Assembly: GCF_031143425.1 (NCBI RefSeq)
Contig: NC_090438.1
Span: 772,779,138-772,843,137, forward strand
DNA from: Pleurodeles waltl
Taxonomy: Eukaryota; Chordata; Amphibia; Caudata; Salamandridae
Length of the DNA: 64,000 nt
Reading direction: 5' to 3'
The notes beneath the pieces were generated by a model. That model made no database searches. It was not told where the DNA came from and worked only from the letters and a program-made list of their open reading frames with translations. How positions within the stretch are numbered: position 1 is the first letter of the stretch; every line of letters begins with the position of its first letter. The position numbers and the translations under genes were made by a program. Shown here piece by piece: positions 46,228 through 62,775 of the stretch.

Positions 46228-49150
46228 GAACAATTTGGGGTTTTCTCCTTTCATCTGTTTGAGCCATAGAAGGGGCTTGTGGTCTGTTTGAACAATGAAG
46301 TGAGTGCCAAACAGATATGGCCTCAGCTTCTTCAATGTCTAGACCACAGCAAAGGCCTCTCTTTCTATAGATGACCAACGCCTCTCTTCTGCTTATGAAA
46401 AAAAACTGGTTGGTCCTGGCCCTCAGTGTTAAGTTGTGAAAGAACTGCCCCAACCCCTAACTCTGAAGCATCAGTCTGAACTATGACCTTCTTGGAGTAG
46501 GCAGGGCTTTTTAACACAGGTGCAGAGCACATGGCCTGTTTGAAGTCCTCAAAAGCTTTTTGACAGCTAGCTGTCCACTAGCTGTACATAAACCATTTTT
46601 GGGCATTCGTTTAGAGGTGAGGTCATTAAGAGGGGCTGCAATGGAGCCATAGTTCTTAAAGAACCTCCTGTAGTACCCAGTGAGGCCTAAGAAGGCTCTT
46701 GCCTGGGTCTGTGTAGTAGGGGGAGTCCAATTTAAAATAGTTTGGATCCTCCTCTGCAGTGGTTGAATCTGGCCTCCACCTACCAGTTGGCCCAGATACA
46801 CAACCTTCCCCTGCCCTATCTGGAACTTAGAGGCCTTGATAGTGAGGCTTGCTTTTTGCAGGGCCTCCAAAACATTCCAGAGGTGGACCAGGTGGTCATC
46901 CCAGGTGGAGCTAAGGACAGCTATATCATCTAGATTAGCTGCTCTATAGGCTTCCAAACCTTGGAGGATTGTATTCACCAGCCTCTGAAAAGTGGTAGGC
47001 ACATTTTTAAAACCAAAGGGCATCACTGTGAAGTGATAATGCCCTCCAATGCAGTTTTTGCTTTAGCATCATCTGATAACTTGACCGGTCAATATCCTGC
47101 AGTCAGATAAAATGTGCTAAGATACTTGACAGATGCCAGTGAATATATGAGCTCATCTGCCCTAGGGATAGGATGAGCATCAGTTTTGGTGACAGTGTTG
47201 AGCCCTCTATAAACCCAGATCTGTGACTGGGGGGTGAGTGTTTGCATTGTTCAGCACTCCGTCCATCATCCTTTTGTGTTGCTAAAGTTGCCCTAAGTGG
47301 GAAGGGTATGCCCAGACGTGGGTCCCTTGTTCACTGTGCCACTGGATTCAAACTAGCCTGGCTGATGAAGGGTGATACCCTGAAACCGGTCCCAGGATGC
47401 TTGTTTCCGGTCCAGGGAGGTCCTGGCGTGGCAGTTCGGGCTGGACTGTTCCCAGGAGGAACAGGGTCAAGACTGATTTGCATATGGCTGGGTCCAAACT
47501 GGGGTGGCATGGTGAGTAAAAGAACGATGGATTAAACCCAGATCTGTGACTGGGGATGAGTGTTTGCATTGTTCGGCACTCTGTCCATCATTCTTTTGTG
47601 TTGCTAGAGCCCTCTGTAATCAACACAGAACCTCATCTCCCTTTTCCCATTTTGGGAGAAGGGTTTTGGGACCAGCACCACTGGGATAGCACAGGGGCTA
47701 TCAGAGTGCTCAATGACTCCTAGGTCCAGCAACTTTTGCACTTTGGCCTTGATGCAGTCCCTGACATGGTCAGGTTGCCTGTAAATTTTACTTTTGATAG
47801 GCAAACTGTCCCCTGTATCAATGGTGTGTTCACACCATTTTGTTTGACCAGGTGTCATAGAAAACAGTTCTGAGAACTGCCCTGGGAGGTTCCTGCAGTC
47901 TTCTTTCTGAGATTCAGAAAGACAGTCTGCTAGGACAACTCCATCCACTGAGCCATCAGCTGCAGTGTTGGAGAAGAGGTCAGGGAGAGGGTCACTCTCG
48001 TCTTCTTGTCCCTCGTCAGTGGCCATGAGTGGGGTCATATCAGCCCTTTCATAGTAGGGCCTAAAGTTGTTCACATGAAGCACCCTGAGAGGGCTTCTGG
48101 GAGTCCCTAGGTCAACCAAATAGGTGGCCTCACCCTTTTTCTACACTATGGTATGGGGTCCACTCCACTTGTCTTGGAGTGCCCTGGGAGCCACAGGCTC
48201 CAGGACCCACACTTTTTGCCCTGGCTGGTAAACTGTTAGGACAGCCTTTGGGTCATGGCACTGCTTCTGCAGTTATTGGCTGGCCTGAAGGTTTTTAGTG
48301 CCCTTTTTTAATATATATTCAGCCATCCTAGATCTGAGGCCAAGTACGTTATCCACAATGTCTTGTATACGGGGCTTGAGAGGTTGCTCTTATCCTTTCC
48401 TTACAAGTGGGCCCCTAACAGGGTGTCCAAACAGAAGTTCGAGGGGCTGTAGCCCACTCCCTTCTGACGAACCTCCTGTAGGCAAACATCCCATCCTGAG
48501 TTTTTCAGAGTCCCAAAATCATGCCCTTGAGAGTTTTTTATTTTCTACTAAATCTCTCAACCAAACCATTGGTTTGGGGGTGGTGGTAAGGGGTAGTCAA
48601 CTTGTAGGTTACATCACATTACTTCCACATGGCCTTGAGGTATGCCGACAAAGTCTGTACCTCTCTCTGATATCACCTCTTTTGGGAAGCCCACTCTGAA
48701 GAAGATTCGCAGGAAGGCCTTTGCCACTGCAGGAGCTATAGTGGTCCATAGAGCTATAGCCTCTGGATACCTAGTGACCTGGTCCACCATCCCCAGCATT
48801 AATCTGTTTCCAGAGGCAGTGGGTGGGTCTAGGGGGGCAACTATATCCACCCCAACCCTTTCAAAGAGAATTCCAACCACTGGTAGTGGAATTAGGGGGG
48901 GCTTTGGGGTGCCACCTGTCTTACCACTGGCTTGACCGGTGACACAGGAGCAACAAAACTCCTTTTATCTTCACACATATGGGGCCAGTGAAAGTGTGGG
49001 ACACGTCTGCCTCAAGTTTGGCTTTGCCTCAGGTGACCTGCTAGGGGTATGTCATGTGCAAGTGTCAACAAAATTCTCTATACTGCAGAGGTACTACCAA
49101 CCTCCTGGTAGCACCAGGTTTGGGGTCCTTGCTTCTGAGTACAAGATTGT
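46228..49150 (-). pseudogene. Gypsy copy B pol: integrase, RT, RNase H in that order
   Basis: From high to low coordinate on the minus strand: integrase Zn/core remains, including RVGVDIVAPLDPP, DQVTRYPEAIAL and GFPKEVISERGTDF (48880-48614). Then the integrase C-terminal region QPGQKVWVLEP / WSGPHTIV / RVLHVNNFRPYYERADMT. A linker with SQKEDCRNLPGQFSELFS and the RT start IYRQPDHVRDCIKAKVQ, VLVPKPFSQNGKREMRFCVD follow (48119-47604). A 395-bp insertion comes next, then the RT palm MPFGFKNVPTTFQRLV with NLDDIAVL (usual YLDD; Tyr is Asn) and FLGLTGYYRRFF (47026-46511). RNase H remains (QTDHKPLLWLKQM) are cut at 46228 by LTR end sequence. Confidence 0.88.
47211..47606. repeat. 1.2 units of a 322-bp satellite-like repeat inserted in RT
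   Basis: The first about 72 bp ('taaacccagatctgtgac' to 'tgtgttgct') recur at the end, 322 bp later (47211 versus 47533), with few differences. The insert is flanked by GAGCCCTCT at 47201-47209 and 47607-47615, and copy A has only one such site at the matching point. The insert interrupts the Gypsy RT. It may be a SINE-like unit or a piece of tandem satellite that moved. Confidence 0.75.
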
Positions 49151-49320
49151 CTTCCCAGGACACCTCCCCTCAATCAGATCAAGCAGCAGGAGGGAGGAAA
49201 CCTGTCTGAGGGGTGGCAGCAGCTGGGCTGCTCGGAAAACCCTGTAAGACTTGTGGTAGCAATGCTGGTGGTCCTCAGAGTGCATGGAATCATACTTTAA
49301 TTACTTGCAACAGTATTGGG
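49151..49320 (-). mobile_element. Gypsy copy B LTR middle piece
   Basis: Aligns with 42500-42660 ('gatcagatcaagcagcagg', 'ctgtctgaggggtggcagc', 'ggaaaaccctgtaaga'). It is separated from the LTR start by the inserted DNA transposon. Confidence 0.8.
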
Positions 49321-51576
49321 CAGGGATGTGGAATTTATTAAAATATCTACTTGTCCAGGGGACAGGTTGCTTCTCAAATCTACTTGTCCTGTAAAAAGAT
49401 CTACTTGTCCCTTTGGTGCCATGTAGTGTGGCAACAAATTATGGCAGCAATCTCATTATGTAAGAGCTCTGATAATAGCCTCTCTGATTATGCCAGGGCT
49501 ACTACCATAGTAGTGCTTGAATACTTGCAGTTTCAATCCCTACTGTAGCAATTTCCTTATTTTGTCACCTTTCTGCAGATCTGCATACTGGGGCTGGAGG
49601 AAGCAGTAAGCAATAGTTCCAGGGCTGGAATGCCTTTGAGTCTGCAAACCTACTAACCTGCATGTTTTAAAGATTTTCACCAGCTTCTCTCTAATATTTT
49701 CCCATAATAAGAAAGGTTGGACATTTACTCCTGACAATGGCAGAATTAGAGCTTCTTCCAGGGTTGGGAAGAAAGTGGCCGGAGGGAAAATGAACTTGCA
49801 AATGCTCAATAGATTTTCACATGAGCAAATCTACACATGCATATTTACCCATGCTAAAATACAGTTCACAAATATTTTATAGGGGTACGACATATACCAT
49901 GGGTGCACTTTTGTGACTTTAAGAATTTGGGGCCACATGTAGGTAGGTTCAGATTTGCGAGTCGCAAATCTGAATGTAGGATGTTGTCCCTGACACCATC
50001 TGTGATTCGCAAGGGCTTCGCAAATGCCCACCTAGTGAATATTCATGAGGTGGGTCGCAATTTGCAACCCCCTTGCAAATAGCGGCCCTCACAGGGATGG
50101 TGGCCTGCTGGAGACAGCAGACCACCATGTCTGTGACTGCTTCCTTAAAGGAAAACGAGATGCATTACAAAAACTAGAAATGAAACGTTTTCGTTTCATA
50201 TTTTCAGAGCAGGCAGTGTTCCACAGGACCACTGCCTGCTCTGAAAAAAATGTTTACAGTGACATTCACAATGGGGAAGGGGTCCCATGGGGACCCCTTC
50301 CCTTTTGCGAAAGTGTTAGCACCCATTTGAAATTGGTGCAAACTGCGATTGGTTTGCGCTCGCGTTCGCGGTCACAAAACAATCCTACATTGTACTGCGA
50401 GTCGCAATTAAGAAGGGAACACCCCTTCCTAATTGCGAGTCGCAAACCCATTTTGCGATTCGGTAACCAGGTTACTGAATCGCAAAACTGGGTTTGTGCA
50501 TCGCAATGTGCTTTTTGCACGTCGCAAACAGCGAAAGTCGCTGTTTGCGGCATGCAAAAAGCTACCTACATGTGGGTCTTGGTCCCTAATTAGGTCTGGT
50601 GTTAACAAAGACATTTTGTTTTTCTTAAACTTCTATTTCTCTCTCTTTCGGCTGGCTTTACTGTGAGTGATCGCATTGTGCTCTTCCACAAGGAGCATAT
50701 TGGCACACAAAGTAGTTTTGTTCAGGGTCAGGAACTACAGTGGCAATCAGTGACGTAACGAAACTGGAGGGTGCCCCTTTGCAAAAAACATGGAGGAGCC
50801 CCCTCTCCAGACTCACTCAGGGCAGGCTCTGTGCTGAAGGGGCCCCGTGGAGGGCGGCTTCGGGGCCTTTGTTATGCCACTGGTGGCAACGTGTGCTTTT
50901 AGAGTTCAAAAACTTTTTGGGGGGGGTTTTGCCAGTGTTTGTTACAATGTTGAGGGCCTGGTAGCTCCCACAACAATAAAGTGTTACAAAAGCCATGTCA
51001 AAACAAGACACGCATTGATGAAACTAAAAGACTTATAAAAATATGTCAGACCAGTTGGCTTTGTCAGTGTTTGTTTATTTTCATGCTTCCCATATTCGTG
51101 TTGAAAATGGTTCCACTGATTTTCCATTAGAAATATTTTTGGGAAATACTAGCATGCATCAACACATTTTACTAAATGACACTTCATTTGCATCTAATCA
51201 GAGAGCATTCTAGGAGCAATATACTTAGCCTCATAGCCTAAACTTTTCAAACATGTGTATACACTTTTTTTTTTTTGTACTGGAACCAACGTCAGTAGTG
51301 AAGTGTGACCTTAAAACATTTATTTACAGCACTCACCCTAACAATGAAGGCTTTCAAATAATGAAACATAAATACAAGTTCGAACAGCATTATCTTTTGG
51401 AAACACATTATCTCAACTGCAGAGAGTTCCACTCTCTGTAAACAGGCAGCCAAAGGGTTTGTGCTGCAGAGGGCTGGGCCTACTTGTCCCAAGGACAAAG
51501 TAAACATAAAAACTTGTTGCCCTTGACCCCAAACAAGATGTCCCGGGCGTCGGGCTATAGGAATTCCACATCCCTG
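49321..51576. mobile_element. TIR DNA transposon copy 2 (hAT-like), with guest element
   Basis: 2256 bp with perfect ends CAGGGATGTGGAATT and AATTCCACATCCCTG. Flanks TTGGG on both sides form a 5-bp target duplication: the same LTR site is undisturbed at 42660-42675 in copy A. Near one end ATCTACTTGTCC is present three times (about 49345, 49379, 49400). It is in opposite orientation to copies 1 and 3. No transposase was found, so it is non-autonomous. A further TIR element sits inside it. Confidence 0.82.
49929..50578. mobile_element. 650-bp TIR element rich in TTTGCGACTCGCAAA palindromes
   Basis: Ends GGGGCCACATGTAGGTAG and CTACCTACATGTGGGTC are inverted. The interior is full of GCGAGTCGC / TTGCGA type palindromes. 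It is absent from copies 1 and 3 of the host transposon, so it is a later insertion. The end motif GGGCCANATGTA is shared with the 68-bp MITE at 4786. Target duplication unclear. Confidence 0.68.
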
Positions 51577-52174
51577 TTGGGGTATGATTCCGTCATGTTT
51601 AATACCAAACATGCCCAGGTTCAGAGTTACCATTATGTAGCTAGACATAGGTAGTGACCTATGTTCAGTACACATGTAAAATGGCGTCCCCGCACTCACA
51701 AAGTCCAGGAAATGGATCTGGAGTTTGAGGGGGCACCTCTGCTAGTGCAGAGGTGCCCTCACACTCCGGTACCTGCACCCTGCCCTCTGGGCTGAGAAGG
51801 CCTACCATAGGGGTGACTTACAGTGACGTGGTGAAGTGACCTGTAGTGAAAATGGGTGCATGCACCCGTTTCAAGCATGCTGGAATGGCAGGCCTGTAGA
51901 ACCCTTTGCATGGGCTCCCTAAGGGTGGCAGAAACCTGCTGTAGCCCATAAGGATTCCCTGGAAGCCCAATGCCCTGGGTACCTAGGTACCTTATACTAT
52001 GGTCTTACATGGGGGGGACCAGTATGCCAATTGTGGGAAGAAAAAGGTACAGTTTAGAGGAGAGAGCAAAACTACTGGGGTCCCGGTTAGCAGGATCCCA
52101 GTAGACAGTCAAACACACTGACAAAAGGCAGAAAATGGGGGTAACCATGCCAAGAAAGAGGGTACTTTCCTACA
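51577..52174 (-). mobile_element. Gypsy copy B 5' LTR start
   Basis: Closely similar to 42665-43261 along its length, starting TGTAGGAAAG on the minus strand at 52174. Confidence 0.85.
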
Positions 52175-57383
<5,209 letters not shown>

Positions 57384-58640
57384 TGGATCCCTCCTTTAGT
57401 GTGTGCCGTCCGAATTCTTTGTCAAAAGAGAACTTTGTCAGGAGCTTCAAAAGGGAGTGCTCAAGGGAGGCCCTGTAAAAAGATGAAGGTGGGGGGTGGA
57501 TAAATCAATCAGGAACTTTGTTTCCAAACATTTCAACGTCGGCTCATCTTTTCTATCAAGTGGGATATCTAGTGCCCCCCGTCCAGGAAAAGGGGGGATG
57601 CATTTGGCAAATAATTCGGCCCAACTAGATAATACTCTGGAGGTCTCCCCACAGCCCATCGTGGAAAGGGACCCAAGACTGTCCTCATCCCGTCTTAATA
57701 TTTCATTATCCCCTCTGACATCAGGGAGGTGCTGGCCACTCAGTTCAAACATCATACATCCTCCATATGGGTGAGCATTCTACCATTACAAAAGGGCACA
57801 CTGCACGGGGCCTGCAACGCAATCCAAGACTCTCTGGCTGAGTCCATCGGCATTTAGCAGACCAACTTCTCATCTCTGCTGGACGTAATGGTGCTTATAC
57901 AATAGATTCTATAAGGCATCCTAGAAACTCTGGTGACCATACGCTCAAACCAGGTGGACCAATCAAAGCTTTTAAAAGATATTTTGTCTGAATGCCTTAA
58001 TACCAATAATGGCATGTTAGTTGTAAATGAGGGATTGGGTCTTAATGTACTCCCCCACGGAGCCTCAGTGAGTCAAAGGTCAACCACATCAGAAAAAAAT
58101 GGGGCTCCGTTAGTATCGAAGGCCCCGGTTTATGGCTAGAAATGACCAATGCTATTTAGGAAGAGGCAATATCTTTTTTGTTCCCTTAAGTCTTCCTCAA
58201 GCTATGATCTTTCAAAGAGGTTAAGAGGTTTGAGAAGAAGAGGAAGTTCTCCTAAACCAGGAGTAGGTAAAGGAAAATGCCCCAGAATGAAGGGAAGGTC
58301 TATACCCCCCCATCGCCATGTGGTCCTAGGCTAGAACAGCATTTAAGCTGCCCTCTGCAGCAGAGTGGCGCCGTAGAAGCCATAATTACCCTTACACAGG
58401 TTGCAACAAAAGCTCAAGCAGAGTCACTTCAGACTTCGAACGGCCATATTAGTTCACATAAAAAGTCTCTGGTACCCACCAGTGGAAAGATGCCCAAGCC
58501 CTCTGGCATCAAGAAGAATATTAATGTACCATCCACTAGGCCAGACAGTCAACCTAAGCTTGGGTTTGGCCCCTCCGAATTGTTGCTGGATATTATATGC
58601 GGGGGTGGGGGAGGTGGTAAGAGAAGGGGGTGGTAGCTAG
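57384..58640 (+). pseudogene. LINE ORF1-like region, frameshifted
   Basis: Starts MDPSFSVCRPNSLSKENFVR at 57384, then moves between frames (57496-57774, 57933-58139, 58149-58334, 58277-58636). It is Ser/Lys/Pro-rich with a basic stretch LSKRLRGLRRRGSSPKPG, consistent with a nucleic-acid-binding ORF1, but no CCHC knuckle or other diagnostic fold is visible. Confidence 0.5.
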
Positions 58641-59149
58641 ATGGGGGAGGGTGCGGGGCAGCTAGATAGGAAGTTACCCCCCAAAAAACCGCTCAAAATA
58701 GCCTTCATATTTTTCATCAAATCCCCTCACTCTCAGAAATATCCACAGACAACTCAATTTCTGAGGGGTTCCAGAGCTAGGACCTAGGAAGGGAAGTGTC
58801 AAAAGTCTTATCTCACCTTGCATCGCTCAGTTGGTAATGAAGGCGGAAGATGACTTGGACAAGGTAGGCCTACAAGCCAGTTATACACTTAAAAAAAACA
58901 TTCTAATCATCCCTAAACAAAAGTCTAGTCCCTCCTCTTTCCTAACCATGCATGGCGGGGCTAGCCGCCAACCAGCAGGAGCAGATTACACCCTATACAT
59001 ATGATTTGTAACCTTCAACGGTTAGGAGAACATGGCTAAACAGCCAGCCTCATAAGAAGCTGAGGGTGGTACTAGTAAATAACAGGTTATTAGAAGAGAG
59101 AGAGGCCTCAGACTGGGGACAGGGTAACATGAATCCTGAGGAAGGGGTG

Positions 59150-59910
59150 CCAGGCTCAAAAGCCCATAGAGTGAGACTCCCTCTCCCAATCTGAGAAGTT
59201 GGAATATCCATGGTTTTCTGCATGTCTTGATGAGTGGTATATTGGAAGAAAGAATAAGGCCCTACCATGTAGATATTCCTCAAGAAGTCTTGGTTGAGAC
59301 AGGATAGGACCATAGCAGGCTTTGTGGTACTGAATAGCAAAGGGTTGAGACGAGGAAATGGCAGAGCTTCATCAGAGGTCCTAACCTTAATATCTACCAA
59401 GGTAACCAAGAAACTATTGCAGGTTATCAATGGGTCTAGTGGTATGCAGTTTTTCTGTGGCTGAACTTGGCCCGAGTAACAATGTTTGCAGGTGTTTACT
59501 TTTCATAAACATATATATTGATAGAGAAGAGTACTAGAGACTGAAGGTCTGGCTGGAATCCTTTGACCAATCTTTTCATGACATTACAGCAAAGTTTCCA
59601 GAAGCAATCGTAATTCTGACTGGGGACTTCAATGCTCATCTTTACCCTGCTCACGTGGACCTACAGATGAAAGATGTTTTGAATCCATATCATATTTCTC
59701 CACCCTTGTTTCCTGCTGGTTCCATCAAGCGGGAGGCCAAAGCTTTGAGCCAAAAGTTGATGAACAACGGTCTTGTCTGCTTGAATGGCCGTTTTGATAA
59801 TGATATGCCAGCAGTTGCAACATTCCAGCAGGGCTTTCTGGCGGGCCAGATTGACTATATGTTTCCTCCTGCCTGGCACTTTGGTGTCTTCACAGACTTT
59901 AAAGTATGAG
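59150..59910 (+). pseudogene. LINE endonuclease (EEP type), broken
   Basis: An early block reads GFVVLNSKGLRRGNGRASSE then VLTLISTKVTKKL. Next is the catalytic box ILTGDFNAHLYP (GDFNAH at 59622-59639), then GFLAGQIDYMF, matching the late S/xIDYIF box. The order and spacing fit an APE-like LINE endonuclease. Interrupted by stops. Confidence 0.72.
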
Positions 59911-60189
59911 GGCAGCGACCACTGGGCCACGTCAGCTGTCCTTTGCCTTTACGAGCCAGTGGCTGTGGAGAGGACACTTCCTTTGGAGATATCCTACCCA
60001 CAAAGGCTATCAACTCGGTTAGACCCTGCAGCTTGCTCTTCTAGAGGCTTACCAATTAATGCAAAATACTGAGATTTTCACTCTGGGCTTTGATAATAAA
60101 ATTTCTTGGTTTAATGAAATTTTGATTAATGTGTTGGGCTGTATTGTCATAAATGTCATAAATCGTGATTCACAGGCAAACGGTTACGG

Positions 60190-61610
60190 TAGAGAGGGGT
60201 TGGTTTGACCCAGCCTGTCGGGAAATGAAACGACTGGCGAGACGAACAGCTAAACAAGTGAGGCTATGCCCAGGAAGAGTTTTATATCAGGAGCTGAATA
60301 GGCTTAAGTCCCAATACAAACAGCTGATAAAAGAGAAAAAAGCCTCCTTTTATCAAAGTTAGTGGGACGAGATACAGGAAATTATCCCATCAGGGGATCA
60401 TTGGAGTTTTGGGCAAAAGTAAATGAGTGTGGTGGCTGGAATGGGGGGAGTCTAGTATGTATGATCCCTGAGGACATATGGGCAGCATATTTGAAAGTTC
60501 TGTATGGTAGCCCTTCCTCACCAGTCAGGTCTTTGTGTACAGCTATCAAAGAGGCCCCTTCTACCTGGTTTTCTGCAAGAGAGGCAAGGGCAGTCATTGA
60601 TAGGTTAAAGCTCTCAAGAGCAGCAGGCCTGGACAATAGCCTGCCAGCAATAATTAAATCAAACAGCAATTGGTGGGTAAGGGCGTACTCCCTTTTGTTC
60701 CTTTGGATAGTCTCAACTGGCATCCCCACTCCATCACAGAAAGGTCAATAGTGAAACCCATCTTAAAAAGGGGGAATGGTTCAGATCCCTCACATTACAG
60801 ACTTATTAGCCTTTTGGACATCTCGGTTAAAATTATTTTATCCAAGCTGGAGGACTGGGCTTCTAAACATAAGGTTATCCCAATTGAGCAAGTGGGTGTT
60901 TTGGGAGGGACACTCAACCATAGACCACTGCTTTGCTTTATGGGCCATCAATTGGAAAGCCCCGGAAGTGAGCTAGGGGGTCTGCTGTTGTTTTGTTGAC
61001 TTCCTTACAGCCTTCGATTCAGTAGAAAGGCAAATACTATGAAGCAAATATGCTGCCTGGGAGTGTCCCTTGGATCTCCTTATCATTTTGCAAACATTAC
61101 ATACTGACAATTGACTATCTCAGAAAATGCCCATCAAGAAAAGCCTTCGGCTGGGGTGTGTCCTAGCCCCCCAGCTTTTTCACTTATTTTTAGCAGACCT
61201 CCCATCATCCTTAAATCATGTAAAGTCTTGATCCCCTAATGCTAGAAATCAGCACAACTCACACCTCTGCTATGCAGATGACTTGGTGCTACTGGATTAT
61301 ACTCCGGTGGGCCTGCATCGGAAATTACACACCCTTGAAGCATACAGAATCAGCTCAAGATCAATCTAGAGAAAACCAAGGTGTTGGTCTTTGGGGAAAA
61401 AAGTAAAAAGCTTCAGATGGGTCCTATATGCTCAGGAGGTGGAATTAGTGGATTCCTATAAGTATCTAGGCCTGACCTTCACAAATAACTTAAAATGTGA
61501 CTTGCACATGGATAGTATTAAGCAGAGGTCCCTGCTGCAAGCTAGTTGTTTGACTAGATTTAACTTCAAATATGAAGGGTTGGCTCTTACCCCTTTAGTG
61601 AAGGCCTACA
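60190..61610 (+). pseudogene. LINE reverse transcriptase, broken
   Basis: WFDPACREMKRLARRTAK (the pre-RT block) is followed by LKLSRAAGLDNSLPAIIK, then VKPILKRGNGSDPSHYRLIS (usual 'P.yKkGd..dp.nYRpIsLl'), TAFDSV (motif A), LRLGCVLAPQLFHLFLADLP (motif B) and CYADDLVLL (YADD at 61271-61282, intact), then VDSYKYLGLTFTNN. Several shifts separate these, including after 60361 and near 61000 and 61230. A run of C (61620-61637) follows. Confidence 0.82.
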
Positions 61611-62595
61611 AAGGGAAACTCCCCCCCCCCCCCCCCTCCTTGGCGCTGTATGGCACAGAGGTTTTTTCCCTTGACTCTTCCTGTGAGCGGGACCAGTTGT
61701 AGGGGGCGGTTCTAAGGAGGGTTCTGCGCTACCACGCCACCAGACACCATGGTCTAGGGTATAAGGAGGGAACTGATCCAAACGCTTGCAATTTGGTGGA
61801 GTTCTCCTGAACATTGAGATACTTCAATAAACTTTCAGAGGACTGCAACGTGGCAAAGGTCTCTAGACTTTGTTGAGATCCAAGGTAGTGAAAGAAGGTG
61901 GGCAAGTGAAGTAAGAAACAAACTAAGGAACGGTCCTAGAGAATTTACACTTGGAGCACGGTACAATTCTAACCTGGTCGCCCTTTCCCAGTAAACAAGC
62001 TTTGAAAGAGTCTGCGTCAAAAGCTGCGGAGTCTCTCAAGTTGGAGTACCTGGAAAAGAAACTATCAGTTTTGCATTAAGCACTCTTGGCCTTGATAAGG
62101 TCTTCCCTTACCTGATGAAGCTTCCGGAATTACATTTTAAGAGTGAGAGTGTGTTGCAACCCTATTTACTCATCTTCCAGCCAATGTGCTATAATTCAGG
62201 ATAACAATGGTTTTTGCCCCTTTGATGTAAAATGTTGTTACACGTATCTGTGAATTGTGCCTTTTTTATTTCTAGCCGACTAACGTTTTTAAGACCTCTG
62301 TTTTTAAAATATAGAACGGTAAAAGGAGTGGAGGCAATAGATCTGTGGAGGCAGTAGAGCTGCTGTCTGAAATGCGTTATCTAGATGTGGCAGTAGGAAT
62401 TGTTCTTTTTATATGTGCAGTCGGAGTCTAAAGGGTGGGTTACAGTAGAGTGGGTGGGTTAAGTGGGTTTTAAGTAAATTTTATATTGTACAAATGTTTT
62501 TATTGTTTTAGAATGTTTTATGGAGAATTGTCCTAATAAACTTGTTTACTACCTAACTGAACAAGTAACATTGGTTAAGTTGGGGAAATCACATA

Positions 62596-62775
62596 GGGGG
62601 TTATTACAACTTTGGAGGAGGTGTTAATCCGTCCCAAAAGTGACGGATATACCACCAGCCGTATTACGAGTTCCATAGGATATAATGGGCTCGTAATACG
62701 GCTAGTGGTATATCCGTCACTTTACCGTCACTTTTGGGACGGATTAACACCTCGTCCAAAGTTGTAATATCCCCC
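62596..62775. mobile_element. 180-bp palindromic MITE
   Basis: Left arm GGGGGTTATTACAACTTTGG and its complement at the right end; the arms stay complementary almost to the centre, around 'gtattacgag...ctcgtaatac'. The right arm carries an extra copy of an 'agtgacgg' unit. Flanks are ATA and TTA. The structure could form a long hairpin. Confidence 0.85.

Larger units (their letters stand above)
46106..52174 (-). mobile_element. Gypsy copy B, integrase-first, with nested insertions
   Basis: The element runs on the minus strand from an LTR 5' end (TGTAGGAAAG at 52174) to an LTR 3' end (ending ...CCCTGCA at 46106). Pieces: LTR start 52174-51577; a 2256-bp DNA transposon 51576-49321; LTR continuation 49320-49151; then, after loss of the rest of the LTR, gag and protease, the pol remnant 49150-46228; then the last 122 bp of an LTR (46227-46106). 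It is a deleted, dead copy of the same family as copy A. Confidence 0.82.
57384..62560 (+). mobile_element. Near full-length non-LTR LINE, decayed
   Basis: A plus-strand element with an ORF1-like part (57384 to about 58640), an apurinic-type endonuclease (about 59150-59910), a reverse transcriptase (about 60190-61610), then a 3' UTR ending near 62545 with 'taataaacttg'. Stops and shifts occur throughout. It is antisense to RANBP9. The clade is not determined; the domain order fits CR1/Jockey-like groups rather than R2. Confidence 0.75.

Noticed and set aside
59050..59430. 126-codon minus-strand frame
   Set aside because: It runs antisense to the LINE endonuclease, whose plus-strand blocks are recognisable. 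The open frame is incidental.
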